Shown here: positions 54,855 through 64,000 of the stretch, one piece after another
How the letters are laid out: each line of letters begins with the position of its first letter
Numbering within the stretch: position 1 is the stretch's first letter
Source: Sideroxydans sp.
Lineage (GTDB): Bacteria; Pseudomonadota; Gammaproteobacteria; Burkholderiales; Gallionellaceae
Length of the DNA stretch: 64,000 nucleotides
NCBI GenBank assembly: GCA_028710605.1
Contig: JAQTTU010000005.1
Coordinates: 1 to 64,000 of the forward strand
Direction of reading: 5' to 3'
Program-made: the position numbers and the translations under genes
The notes under the pieces: model-generated
Database searches by the model: none
What the model saw: only the letters and a program-made list of their open reading frames with translations
Told to the model about the DNA's origin: nothing

Positions 54855-54935
54855 CCTTCGTCGCAAGCCAATAAATTCGGGCATCTCCATGCATCGGATG
54901 ATGCGGATCGCCTATTGACGGGCGTTCCCATCATG
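54855..54935. repeat. Extended GCCCGTCAATAGGC element, copy f (reverse orientation)
   Basis: rc gatgggaacgcccgtcaataggcgatccgcatcatccgatgcatggagatgcccgaatttattggcttgcgac. Confidence 0.6.
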
Positions 54936-54951
54936 TTTGCCGTTTGAATTT

Positions 54952-55452
54952 TCACGCCTCGCGTTTAAACATCGCTTTGAAGCGCGCGACCAGGGCTTTG
55001 ATGTTTTGTTTGATGCGCTGGTAGGCGGCCCAGTTGTCGAGGTAGGCGTGGATGCGGTTGCGGTAGTACATGACGAAGTTGTACAGGCGCACGAACCAGG
55101 CGAGTTGCATCAGCGCCGGGCGGGTGAGGTTGAAGATGCGCGCGAACAGTGCCACGCCGAGCAGCTTGGCGATGATGAAGATGACGCTGCCGATGAACCA
55201 GTGGCCGCTGGCGATGGCGTGCAGGCCGAGCAGTTTGGCGGGGATGAGGATCAGGCTGGGCAGCAGGAAGGTGAACAGCGCCCAGCGCGGCGGCAAGGTG
55301 GTGATGTGCGCCTCGACGGCATGCACCAGACGCACCGCGCCCAGGCGCGCCATGAGCTTGGCCGACCAGTCCCAGATGGCTTCTTCGATCAGGAAAATGA
55401 TGGCGGCCAGCCACGACAGCGGGATGAGTAACAAGCGTTTGATTATCTTCAC
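54952..55452 (-). CDS. Hypothetical membrane protein
   Basis: MKIIKRLLLIPLSWLAAIIFLIEEAIWDWSAKLMARLGA...; hydrophobic segments. Confidence 0.75.
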   Translation of the reverse strand: MKIIKRLLLIPLSWLAAIIFLIEEAIWDWSAKLMARLGAVRLVHAVEAHITTLPPRWALFTFLLPSLILIPAKLLGLHAIASGHWFIGSVIFIIAKLLGVALFARIFNLTRPALMQLAWFVRLYNFVMYYRNRIHAYLDNWAAYQRIKQNIKALVARFKAMFKREA

Positions 55453-55512
55453 GGGCGAGGCTCCATATACTTAAAAAACCAAGTCGGACGAACCGAAAGC
55501 AAAAAGGAATTG

Positions 55513-55598
55513 CACGCGGAGGCGCGGAGGTCGCGGAGAAACAAACTTCACTCCCGCTTTTCTTCGCGGCCTCCGCGCCTCCGCGTGAGGAATTCTTG
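55513..55598. repeat. CGCGGAGG-type short-period inverted-repeat element
   Basis: cacgcggaggcgcggaggtcgcggagaaa ... cttcgcggcctccgcgcctccgcgtg. Confidence 0.8.
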
Positions 55599-55684
55599 TC
55601 ATTTGCTTTATCCGGGTAATTTTCGTGCGGCATTCTAGCAACGGTTTGGTAATATCCGCTTCCGATTTGCACGCTGAGTCCGCC

Positions 55685-56461
55685 ATGAATCCCACACTCG
55701 TTTTCGATATTGAAACCATTCCCGACATCGCCGGGCTGCGCGCGCTGTACGAACTGGACGGCGCGGTGAGTGATGCCGAGGTGGCGGAGATGGCTTTTCA
55801 GATGCGTCGCCAGAAGACCGGCAGCGATTTCCTGCCGCATCATTTGCAGCGTGTCGCGGCGATTTCGTGCGTGCTGCGCGAGGGCGATAACTTCAAGGTG
55901 TGGACGCTGGGCGAGATGGGCGAGGATGAAGGCAGTCTCATCAAGCGCTTCTTCGATGGCATCGAAAAATTCACGCCGCAAATCGTGTCGTGGAACGGCG
56001 GCGGATTCGATTTGCCGGTGTTGCATTATCGCGGCTTGATTCACGGTGTTGTTGCTCCGCGCTACTGGGATCAGGGCGAGGACGACAAGGATTTCAAGTG
56101 GAACAACTACATCAGCCGCTATCACTCGCGCCACCTCGACCTGATGGACTTGCTGGCGATGTACACCGGACGCGCCAACGCGCCGCTGGACGAACTGGCC
56201 AAGCTGATCGGCTTCCCCGGCAAACTGGGCATGGACGGCAGCAAAGTGTGGGAGGCGTACCAGCAGGGCAAGCTGGCGGAGATTCGCAACTACTGCGAGA
56301 CCGATGTGGTGAACACCTGGCTGGTGTTCGCGCGCTTCCAACTGATGCGCGGGCAGTTCACCAAAGCGCGTTACGACAAGGAAATCGAGCTGGTGCGCAG
56401 CACATTGAGCAAATCAAGCGAGGCGCATTGGGCGGAGTATATGGCCGCATGGAAGGTGTGA
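55685..56461 (+). CDS. Predicted 3'-5' exonuclease (DEDD, PolB-like)
   Basis: LVFDIETIPD; VSWNGGGFDLPVLHYR; HLDLMDLLAMY; YCETDVVNTWLVFARF. Confidence 0.85.
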   Translation: MNPTLVFDIETIPDIAGLRALYELDGAVSDAEVAEMAFQMRRQKTGSDFLPHHLQRVAAISCVLREGDNFKVWTLGEMGEDEGSLIKRFFDGIEKFTPQIVSWNGGGFDLPVLHYRGLIHGVVAPRYWDQGEDDKDFKWNNYISRYHSRHLDLMDLLAMYTGRANAPLDELAKLIGFPGKLGMDGSKVWEAYQQGKLAEIRNYCETDVVNTWLVFARFQLMRGQFTKARYDKEIELVRSTLSKSSEAHWAEYMAAWKV

Positions 56462-56464
56462 TGC

Positions 56465-56866
56465 ATGTTGCGTAAAGTCTGGTTGGCCTGCGGCTGGTTG
56501 GGGATTGCCGGTGTGTTTTTTCTGTCGCTGACACCGATGCCCCCGCAACCTTTCACCTTCAATTTTGCGGACAAGCTGGAGCATGGGTTGGCTTACGCGT
56601 TGCTCGCGTTGTGGTTCTGCCAAATTTACGCGGGCAAGGCGCGTCTCCGCTTGCTGTTGTTGCTGGTGGCGATGGGCGTGCTCATCGAATATTTGCAGCG
56701 CATGACGGGCTACCGCTACTTTGAATATGCCGACATGCTGGCGAATGCAACCGGCGTGATGTTTGGTTGGGGATTGGCGCAAACCCGCTTGGGGCGCGTG
56801 TTAACGATGTTGGAAATTATCCTAAAAACCGCAGTTGACCGCTCCATTGAGGCCGCAAGGAAATGA
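56465..56866 (+). CDS. VanZ-family membrane protein
   Basis: LSLTPMPPQPFTFNFADKLEHGLAYALLALWF; LIEYLQRMTGYRYFEYADMLANATGVMFGWGLA. Confidence 0.85.
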   Translation: MLRKVWLACGWLGIAGVFFLSLTPMPPQPFTFNFADKLEHGLAYALLALWFCQIYAGKARLRLLLLLVAMGVLIEYLQRMTGYRYFEYADMLANATGVMFGWGLAQTRLGRVLTMLEIILKTAVDRSIEAARK

Positions 56867-56915
56867 ACATAAAAATATTTTGTTATTTATTCACGCTCAC
56901 CCATCAGGTGAGTCG

Positions 56916-57040
56916 CTACGAAGTGTATTGCACGTCCCTCGCAACGCATGGCGGCGTTACTCCTCCTTGGAATGGAATGACCATTCCTCGTCGTCGCGCC
57001 TTGCCCTGCGCCGCGATGAACGCGCACTACACTTCGTCCA
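56916..57040. repeat. Nested inverted-repeat (MITE-like) element upstream of rlmD
   Basis: acgaagtgta...tacacttcgt outer arms; ggaatggaatgaccattcc inner palindrome. Confidence 0.6.
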
Positions 57041-57058
57041 ACCACGGTTTCTAGGATT

Positions 57059-58372
57059 ATGGCAAACACTGAACACATAGTAACGATCGAATCGCTGGAT
57101 CACGAAGGGCGCGGCATCGCGCATGCGGACGGCAAGGTGATCTTCATCGAGGGCGCGCTGACCGGCGAGCGTGTGACTTATACCTCGTATCGCAAAAAAA
57201 ACAATTACGAGCAGGCCAAAGTCGAAAAAATTCTGAAGCAGTCGTTCATGCGCGTGCAGCCCAAGTGTCCGGTGTTCGGCGTGTGCGGCGGCTGCTCGAT
57301 GCAGCATCTGGAATCGCGCGCGCAGGTGGCGGTGAAGCAGCGCGTGCTGGAAGACAATTTGCAACGCATCGGCAAGGTCAAGCCGGAAGTCATGCTGCCG
57401 CCGATCTACGGTCAGGCGTGGGCGTACCGCCAGCGTGCGCGTTTGTCGGTGCGCCATGTGTTGAAGAAGGAAAAAACGCTGGTGGGTTTCCGCGAGCAGA
57501 ACGGCAAATATGTGGCCGACATGCAGCACTGCGAAATCCTCACGCCCAAGATCGCCAGCCTGTTGCCGCTGCTGGGCGAGCTGAACGAAAAATTTACCAA
57601 GCGCGACATCATTCCGCAGATCGAAGTGGCGGTAGGCGAGCATGTGGATGTGCTGGTGCTGCGCATTCTGGATGCGCTTACGCCGTCGGATGTGGCGCAT
57701 ATCAAGCAGTTCGCCGACGAGCATCAGGTGCAGTTCTGGACGCAAACCAAAGGGCCGGAAACGGTGAAGCCGTTCTATCCGCTGGACGCGCCACAACTGA
57801 GTTACAGCCTGCCCGAGTTCGCCATCACCATGCCGTTCGCGCCCACCGAATTCACCCAGGTGAACAGCGACATGAACCGCCTGATGGTCAGCCGCGCCGT
57901 GCGTTTGCTCGCACCGCAAGCGCATGAACGCATCGCCGATTTCTTTTGCGGTCTGGGCAACTTTACGCTGCCGATTGCGAGAAGCGGCGCGCAAGTGCTG
58001 GGCATCGAAGGCAGCGATGCGCTGGTGAAGCGTGCCATGCAGAATGCGCAATCCAACGGCCTTTCCGCCAACACCACATTCCAGATGATGAATCTGTTCG
58101 AGATGGATGAGGCCGCTTTGGTGAAAGCTGGCCGCTTCGATAAGTGGCTGGTCGATCCGCCGCGCGACGGCGCGATCGAATTGATGCGGTCCATCAGCGA
58201 CGAAATTGCGCCGCGCCGCATCGTGTATGTCTCGTGCAGCCCGTCAACCTTGGCGCGCGATGCCGAAGTGCTGGTGCATGCCAAGGGCTACACGCTGAAA
58301 GCGGCGGGCGTGATGAATATGTTCCCGCAGACATCGCATGTGGAGTCGATTGCGCTGTTCGAGAAGATGTAG
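57059..58372 (+). CDS. rlmD: 23S rRNA (uracil(1939)-C(5))-methyltransferase
   Basis: [86 protein letters not shown]. Confidence 0.94.
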   Translation: MANTEHIVTIESLDHEGRGIAHADGKVIFIEGALTGERVTYTSYRKKNNYEQAKVEKILKQSFMRVQPKCPVFGVCGGCSMQHLESRAQVAVKQRVLEDNLQRIGKVKPEVMLPPIYGQAWAYRQRARLSVRHVLKKEKTLVGFREQNGKYVADMQHCEILTPKIASLLPLLGELNEKFTKRDIIPQIEVAVGEHVDVLVLRILDALTPSDVAHIKQFADEHQVQFWTQTKGPETVKPFYPLDAPQLSYSLPEFAITMPFAPTEFTQVNSDMNRLMVSRAVRLLAPQAHERIADFFCGLGNFTLPIARSGAQVLGIEGSDALVKRAMQNAQSNGLSANTTFQMMNLFEMDEAALVKAGRFDKWLVDPPRDGAIELMRSISDEIAPRRIVYVSCSPSTLARDAEVLVHAKGYTLKAAGVMNMFPQTSHVESIALFEKM

Positions 58373-58440
58373 GTCGGGCTTTAGCCCGATCACTTTGATA
58401 GGCTCAGGGCAGGCATGTCGGGCTGAAGCCCGACCTACAA
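58369..58440. repeat. REP-like palindrome, extended form
   Basis: gtaggtcgggctttagcccgatcactttgataggctcagggcaggcatgtcgggctgaagcccgacctac. Confidence 0.8.
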
Positions 58441-60144
58441 AACCGACAAATTCTCTTGCAGCGCCTCCAGCGCCGCCTGATCTGTCGGAAACAAATTCTC
58501 GCGGCCAATCTTTTCGTTGAGCCCGGTTCTTTCGATCACGTCCAGCGTTTGTTTTTTGAATCCGCTGAAGCACAGGGTGATGCCGCTGCTCTTGAAGCGG
58601 CTCACCAAGTTGGACAGCATATCCACGCCCGACGCGTCGATTTCGTTGATGCCGCTGCATTTGATCAGGATGTGATCGACCTCGGGGTTGTCTCGTTCCA
58701 GTTTCAGTATGGCGTTTTCAAAGTAAGACACGTTGACGAAACGCAACGCGCCGTCGAAGCGCATCGCGGCCAAGCGGTTGTGCAATTGCGGCAAGTTGTG
58801 GCGTTGCGCATCGCGCAGTGTGCCGTCCTGATGCATGCCCAGCAGGGCGATATGCGGGCGCATCATGCGGTACAGCAGCAGCGACAGCGACAGGATGATA
58901 CCGACCAGAATGCCGTCCTGGATGTTCGGTGCGAAGGCCAGCGTGGCAACAAAAGTAATAATGGAGGCGATGCCGTCGTCGCGGTTGGCGCGCCATGCGT
59001 TGCGGATGATGGGGAAATTGATGAGGCTGATGACCGCCATCATGATGATCGCGGCCAGCACCGGCTTGGGCAGGTGAAACAGCAGCGGGGTCAGGAACAG
59101 CAAAGTCAGCAGCACAAACAAGGCGGAAATGACCGAGGACAACCCCGTCTTCGCATTCGAGGCCAGGTTCAATGCCGAGCGCGAGAACGATCCGCTGACC
59201 GGCATGGAATGGCAGAACGCGGCGGCCACTTTGGCCAAGCCTTGTCCGATCAGTTCCTTGTTTTCATCCCAGGGCTGGCGTGTCTTGATGGCGATCACCT
59301 TGGCGCTGGACATGGCTTCCATGAAGCTGATCAGCGCGATCACAAAGGCGGCGGGCAGCAGCGAGATGGACGCGTTCCAATCCAGCGGCGGGATACTGAT
59401 GCTGGGCAAACCCTGCGGAATTGCGCCGACCACTTTGCCGCCCATCTCGGCAAAGCCGATGGCGTAACTGACCCAGGTCAGCAGCACAACCGTGATGAGC
59501 ACGCCGGGCAATTTCGGCGCAAATTTTTTCAGCGCCAGCAGCATCGCAATCGCCGAAGCGCCCAGCCCCAACGACCACGCGTGCAGCGTGTCGATATGCG
59601 TGACGACTTGCCAGATGTCGAGCAGAAAATGTGAAGACTGCGGCGCGGGAATGCCCAGTAATGTCGGCAGTTGCGACAGGCCGATAATCAGCGCGGCGGC
59701 ATTGATGAAGCCCATCAGCACCGGGTGCGACAGGAAGTTGAGCAGCACGCCGACACGCAGTACGCCGAACAGAATCTGGAACAGGCCGGACAGCAGCGCC
59801 AGTAGAATCACGCAGGAGTAAAACCATTCCGTTCCGTGCGCGGCCAACGGCGCGACACTGGCCGCAGTCAGCAGCGAGGTCATGGCGACCGGGCCGGTGG
59901 AGAGTTGGCGCGAGGAGCCGAACACCGCGCCGATGACGGTGGGAATCAGCGCGGCATACAAGCCGAAGTAGGCGGGCACACCGGCCAGTTGCGCGTAGGC
60001 CAGCGATTGCGGAATGGCGACCAGCGAAACCGTGATGCCCGCGAGCAAGTCGAATTTGAACGTGGATGCGAGCCTGGAAAAATGCGCAGATGTGTAAATC
60101 GTAAACGGGTTGAAAAACGACAAGGAAGTTGATGCAGATTTCAT
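58435..60144 (-). CDS. SulP-family inorganic anion transporter with STAS domain
   Basis: FKFDLLAGITVSLVAIPQSLAYAQLAGVPAYFGLYAALIPTVIGAVFGSSRQLSTGPVA; C-term STAS HILIKCSGINEIDASGVDML. Confidence 0.93.
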   Translation of the reverse strand: MKSASTSLSFFNPFTIYTSAHFSRLASTFKFDLLAGITVSLVAIPQSLAYAQLAGVPAYFGLYAALIPTVIGAVFGSSRQLSTGPVAMTSLLTAASVAPLAAHGTEWFYSCVILLALLSGLFQILFGVLRVGVLLNFLSHPVLMGFINAAALIIGLSQLPTLLGIPAPQSSHFLLDIWQVVTHIDTLHAWSLGLGASAIAMLLALKKFAPKLPGVLITVVLLTWVSYAIGFAEMGGKVVGAIPQGLPSISIPPLDWNASISLLPAAFVIALISFMEAMSSAKVIAIKTRQPWDENKELIGQGLAKVAAAFCHSMPVSGSFSRSALNLASNAKTGLSSVISALFVLLTLLFLTPLLFHLPKPVLAAIIMMAVISLINFPIIRNAWRANRDDGIASIITFVATLAFAPNIQDGILVGIILSLSLLLYRMMRPHIALLGMHQDGTLRDAQRHNLPQLHNRLAAMRFDGALRFVNVSYFENAILKLERDNPEVDHILIKCSGINEIDASGVDMLSNLVSRFKSSGITLCFSGFKKQTLDVIERTGLNEKIGRENLFPTDQAALEALQENLSVL

Positions 60145-60173
60145 TTTTTAGTCCGGGTGGCGATATTCAGTTT

Positions 60174-60383
60174 TCAGAAATTCGGCTGGAGATGCGATGC
60201 AGAGGATGCGGTGGGAGCGTGCCCGGCACGCGAGATCTCTTCATCGCGTGCCGGGCACGCTTCTATCTCCGATTCCTTGGATTTCGGCGTTTCCAGCATT
60301 GTGGTTAACGCATGCAAATTGCCCGCATTGGCGAATGCCAGCGCATTCGCTGCCCGTTTCAGTTGTTGCGATAGAGTTTTCAT
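60174..60383 (-). CDS. Small hypothetical protein (69 aa)
   Basis: MKTLSQQLKRAANALAFANAGNLHALTTMLETPKSKES...; C-terminal part encoded by a GC palindrome. Confidence 0.4.
   Translation of the reverse strand: MKTLSQQLKRAANALAFANAGNLHALTTMLETPKSKESEIEACPARDEEISRAGHAPTASSASHLQPNF
60216..60261. repeat. GC-rich hairpin AGCGTGCCCGGCACGC...GCGTGCCGGGCACGCT
   Basis: 16-bp perfect inverted repeat; each arm is itself near-palindromic. Confidence 0.75.
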
Positions 60384-60638
60384 TTTTTATCAAAACAGAG
60401 TGTGGGACTCCATTCTTTGCAGTATCCGTGCCGGGTTGGCTAAGGTGTTGATAAACAACCAAATCAGCTTGGTTTGCTGGGGTGGATTTACTGGCTGCGC
60501 CGCAATATGCAACACCTGGCAATAGGTATCTATCGTTTAACATATTGATATTTAACCGTAATAACTCGGCAGTTCGGATTGTTGCGAAGTGCGGTGTGCT
60601 TGTTGCATAATGCAACCAATTCTTACTTTTCTGACCCA

Positions 60639-62111
60639 GTGCTTCTTCTTCCCTCATTGCGCCGAAAAATCACATTCGCCTATCTGGTGGTGGCGGCATT
60701 GATTCTGGCGGTCTCGCTGTTTACCTTCGAATCATTGAAACGAGTCGAGGCGCGCATCCTGTTGAGCGAGCGCATTTCCGCGCTGTTTGAAACGGCGATG
60801 GAAATTCGCCGCTTCGAGCGCAATTATTTTTTGCATGCGCAGGCGGCGGATTTGGCCGAGAACGCCGACTACATCAATCGTCTGCAAGGCATGTTGAGCG
60901 ACGGACGCGCAGGCTTTGCGCAACTGGACTCCACCGGAAAACTCGATGAGTTAGCCGCGCTGACCGGCAAATACCGCCAGCAAATCACCCTCTATGCCGA
61001 AACACCGATACGCGACTTGCAACGCTCTGCGCGTGAACAGCAAGTGCGCGCCACGGGCAAGGAGCTGGTGTCCATCACCGAGACGCTGGTGCAGACCGAA
61101 CGCCAGTTATTGCAGTCTTCGCTGGCCACGTTTCGCGTCACGCTGGTGTTCATCGTGGTCGGGTTGGCGCTGTTCATGATCGCGCTCGGCCAGGCGCTGT
61201 CGCGCCGCGTGGCGCAGCCGTTGCAACAGATGGAAGCCAACGTCGCGGCGATTTCGGCGGGCAGCCGCGACACGCTGACGCTGCCCTCGCAAGACAGGGA
61301 GATCGTTTCGATCACGCTGGCTTTTAACCAGATGCTGAAAGAGCTGGAGGTGCGGCAAAAACACCTGCTGCGTTCGGAGAAGCTGGCATCGTTGGGCACG
61401 CTGTTGTCTGGCGTGGCGCATGAGCTGAACAACCCGCTGTCGAATATCTGGTCGTCCTGCCAGCTGTTGCAGGAAGAGTTGAATGATGCCGATCCGGCCT
61501 ATCAGCAGACGTTGCTGGCGCAGATCGACGAGCAATGCGAACGCGCTCGCCACATCGTGAGTTCGCTTCAGGATTTTGCGCGCGAACGCCATTTCAGCCG
61601 CGAGACTTTTCCTTTGCGGCCAATGCTGGAACAGACCCTGCGCTTCCTCAAAGCGGGCGTGCCCGGCCAGGTGGCGATCACGCTGGATGTCGCCGAAAGT
61701 CTTAACCTGTATGCGGACAGGCAGCGCATGCAACAGGTATTCCTGAATCTGATCCAGAACGCGCTGGATGCCATGTCCGGCAGTGGCAGCATCGCCATTA
61801 CCGCGCGGCAGCGAGGCACGGGCGATGCGGATGATTTTCCCGCCGATTGCGAGGTGAAGGGCGACACGATGGACATCACCGTGCGCGACAGCGGCGCAGG
61901 CATGACTGCGGAATGTCTGGAACGCATCTTCGATCCGTTCTACACCACCAAGGATGTCGGCCACGGTATGGGGCTGGGTCTGTTCATCGTGTATCAAATT
62001 ATCGAAGAACATGGGGGTTGCATCTCGGCGCGCAGCGTCGAAGGACAAGGCACGACCTTCTTCATCCGCCTGCCGCTGGCCGCGAAACAAACAGGAAAAC
62101 CAAATGACTGA
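60639..62111 (+). CDS. Sensor histidine kinase (HAMP, HisKA, HATPase)
   Basis: LASLGTLLSGVAHELNNPLSNIWSS (H-box); LNLIQNALDAM; VRDSGAGMTAECLERIFDPFYTTKDVGHGMGLGLFIVYQII; GTG start at 60639 preferred over TTG 60579. Confidence 0.9.
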   Translation: MLLLPSLRRKITFAYLVVAALILAVSLFTFESLKRVEARILLSERISALFETAMEIRRFERNYFLHAQAADLAENADYINRLQGMLSDGRAGFAQLDSTGKLDELAALTGKYRQQITLYAETPIRDLQRSAREQQVRATGKELVSITETLVQTERQLLQSSLATFRVTLVFIVVGLALFMIALGQALSRRVAQPLQQMEANVAAISAGSRDTLTLPSQDREIVSITLAFNQMLKELEVRQKHLLRSEKLASLGTLLSGVAHELNNPLSNIWSSCQLLQEELNDADPAYQQTLLAQIDEQCERARHIVSSLQDFARERHFSRETFPLRPMLEQTLRFLKAGVPGQVAITLDVAESLNLYADRQRMQQVFLNLIQNALDAMSGSGSIAITARQRGTGDADDFPADCEVKGDTMDITVRDSGAGMTAECLERIFDPFYTTKDVGHGMGLGLFIVYQIIEEHGGCISARSVEGQGTTFFIRLPLAAKQTGKPND

Positions 62112-63462
62112 AGCGGGATCAATTCTCATCGTTGATGACGAGGCCGTCGCCTTGCGCAATCTGGAGCGGGTGATGAGCAAAGCCGGTTACCGGGTGACTG
62201 CCGTGCAAAGCAGCGAGGAAGCGCTGACGCTGCTGGAGAAGCAGGAATTCAATTTGCTGCTCACCGACCTGCGCATGGAAAAAGTCGATGGCATGCGCTT
62301 GCTCAAGACCTGCCGCGAACTGCATCCCGACAGCGAAGTCATCATGATTACCGGCTTTGCCAGCGCGCAGACTGCGGTGGATGCGATGAAGCAAGGCGCG
62401 TTCTATTACATCACCAAACCGTTCCGGCTGGACGAGGTGCGCAAAGTGGTGGCGGAGGCGATGGAAAAGATTCGCCTGCGCAACGAAAATCGCAGCCTGA
62501 AACAGCAGATCGAGGCTTTGCAGGATCAGGTGAAAATCGTCACGCAGGATGATGGCATGCTGAGCCTGCTGAGTCTGGCGCGGCAGATCGCGCCCACCGA
62601 TTGCAACGTGCTGGTGGTTGGCGAAAGCGGCACGGGCAAGGAATTGTTCGCGCGTTACCTGCACCAGCACAGCACGCGCAACAGCGGGCCGTATGTGGCG
62701 GTGAACTGCGGCGCGTTCAGCAAGGACTTGCTGGCGAACGAATTGTTCGGGCACGAAAAAGATGCTTTCACCGGCGCGCATTCGCAGAAGAAAGGCCTGA
62801 TCGAAACTGCTTCCGGCGGCAGTCTGTTTCTGGATGAAGTGACCGAGATGTCGCCCGAGATGCAAGTCAAACTGTTGCGCGTTATTCAGGAAAAAGAAGT
62901 GCTGCGTTTGGGCGCAACGCAGCCGGTTAAAGTTGATATTCGCGTCATCGCGGCGACCAATCACGATCTTGCGGAAGCCGTGCGCAGCGGCGTGCTGCGC
63001 CAGGATTTATATTTCCGCCTCAACGTGGTGACGCTGGCCATTCCTCCGCTGGCGCAACGCAAAGGCGACATCCCGCTGCTGGCGCAATATTTCTTGCAGA
63101 AATACGCGGTGCAGATGAAGAAGACGCTCAACAACATCGCGCCCGACGTGCTGGAAATCTTGCAGCGCTACGACTATCCCGGCAATGTGCGCGAGCTGGA
63201 AAACATCATCGCGCGCGGCTGCGCCGTGAGCTCCGGCGACCGCATCGAGTTGGCGCATCTGTCCGAAGACATGCGCCAGCAAGGCGGCATCACCCTGCCG
63301 GGCAAAGGTGAAACAATGCCGACGCTGGAGCAGCAGGAAAAAACCTATATCCGCTGGGTGCTCAACGAGTTGGGCGGCAACCAGACCGCCGCCGCCAATG
63401 CGCTCGGCATCAACCGCAGCTCGCTGTGGCGCAAGCTCAAGGGCTATCAGGATGCCCAATAA
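62104..63462 (+). CDS. NtrC-family sigma-54-dependent response regulator
   Basis: ILIVDDEAVALRNLE; LLLTDLRMEKVDG; VVGESGTGKELFARYLHQHS; KDAFTGAHSQKKGLIETA; Fis-type HTH NQTAAANALGINRSSLWRKL. Confidence 0.94.
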   Translation: MTEAGSILIVDDEAVALRNLERVMSKAGYRVTAVQSSEEALTLLEKQEFNLLLTDLRMEKVDGMRLLKTCRELHPDSEVIMITGFASAQTAVDAMKQGAFYYITKPFRLDEVRKVVAEAMEKIRLRNENRSLKQQIEALQDQVKIVTQDDGMLSLLSLARQIAPTDCNVLVVGESGTGKELFARYLHQHSTRNSGPYVAVNCGAFSKDLLANELFGHEKDAFTGAHSQKKGLIETASGGSLFLDEVTEMSPEMQVKLLRVIQEKEVLRLGATQPVKVDIRVIAATNHDLAEAVRSGVLRQDLYFRLNVVTLAIPPLAQRKGDIPLLAQYFLQKYAVQMKKTLNNIAPDVLEILQRYDYPGNVRELENIIARGCAVSSGDRIELAHLSEDMRQQGGITLPGKGETMPTLEQQEKTYIRWVLNELGGNQTAAANALGINRSSLWRKLKGYQDAQ

Positions 63463-63542
63463 TATTGCGCGGTGAAGACGAAAAATACAGTCGCGCCGCT
63501 CGGGTAAAATGCGGGCGGAATTGAAACGAAAATTGGAGCCCA

Positions 63543-64000
63543 ATGATGCAACGCTACGACGATCTGATAAACGAAGCGCTCACCCGCGTGAAAGAAATCA
63601 TGCCGTGGGATTTGAGCCGTGCGCTGGCGGCGGGCAGCAAGCCCATGTTGCTGGATATACGCGAAGCGGCGGAGTTCGATCTGTTGCGCATCCCCGGCTC
63701 GATCAACGTGCCGCGCGGCGTGCTGGAGCAGTCGTGCGAATGGGATTACGACGAGACCGTGCCGGAGTTGGCTTCAAGCCGCGAGCAGGAAATCGTGGTC
63801 ATCTGTCGTTCCGGTAAACGTTCGGTGCTGGCGGCGGATGTGTTGCTGAAGATGGGCTTCAGTAATGTGGTTTCGTTGAGAACCGGCGTGCGCGGCTGGA
63901 GCGATTACGAGCAGCCGATGACCAATGCCAAGGGCGAGGAGCTGGATGCGGACGACGGCGATGTGGTGCTTGCGCCGCGATTGAGGCCGGAACAGAGAAA
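63543..64000 (+). CDS. Rhodanese-like domain protein (runs off the window end)
   Basis: PMLLDIREAAEFDLLRIPGSINVPRGVLE; IVVICRSGKRSVLAADVLLKMGFSNVVSLRTGVRGW; no stop before 64000. Confidence 0.88.
   Translation, partial: MMQRYDDLINEALTRVKEIMPWDLSRALAAGSKPMLLDIREAAEFDLLRIPGSINVPRGVLEQSCEWDYDETVPELASSREQEIVVICRSGKRSVLAADVLLKMGFSNVVSLRTGVRGWSDYEQPMTNAKGEELDADDGDVVLAPRLRPEQR

Noticed and set aside
54965-56341. 458-aa minus-strand ORF spanning two genes
   Set aside because: Overlaps the supported exonuclease gene on the opposite strand and a membrane-protein gene in another frame; low-complexity Arg/His/Pro composition.

Overview
The window is a GC-rich, gene-dense proteobacterial chromosome segment. 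By gene content it looks betaproteobacterial, near Nitrosomonadales/Gallionellaceae; that placement is inference and was not searched. Most of it is core metabolism: sufS, tesA-like, pitA with DUF47, ubiU-ubiV-ubiT, ald, lplT, alr, selU/mnmH with selD, a uup-type ABC-F gene, an mltC-like gene, rlmD, sulP, an NtrC-type two-component system, and one tRNA-Arg(CCT). Several AT-richer accessory genes stand out: (i) a 909-aa HEPN - STAND/NB-ARC NTPase - TPR protein whose C-terminus reads like a cold-shock domain, the best candidate for an undescribed defence-type system; (ii) a second HEPN-like protein with zinc ribbons directly downstream of a HigB/HigA pair; (iii) a DUF2971 gene. Also notable are a ClpX-like unfoldase lacking the zinc-binding domain, with a changed pore-1 loop (KYVN for GYVG) and no RKH-loop segment; a tandem pair of giant MshQ/DUF6701-like proteins sharing an identical 59-bp 3' end; a Rossmann-PAS-GGDEF protein; and a dense population of dispersed palindromic intergenic repeats. 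Some repeats are nested in each other, some sit in operons, one is translated inside an ORF6N protein, and one appears to supply a ribosome-binding site. Start codons are often uncertain; all domain calls come from reading motifs by eye.
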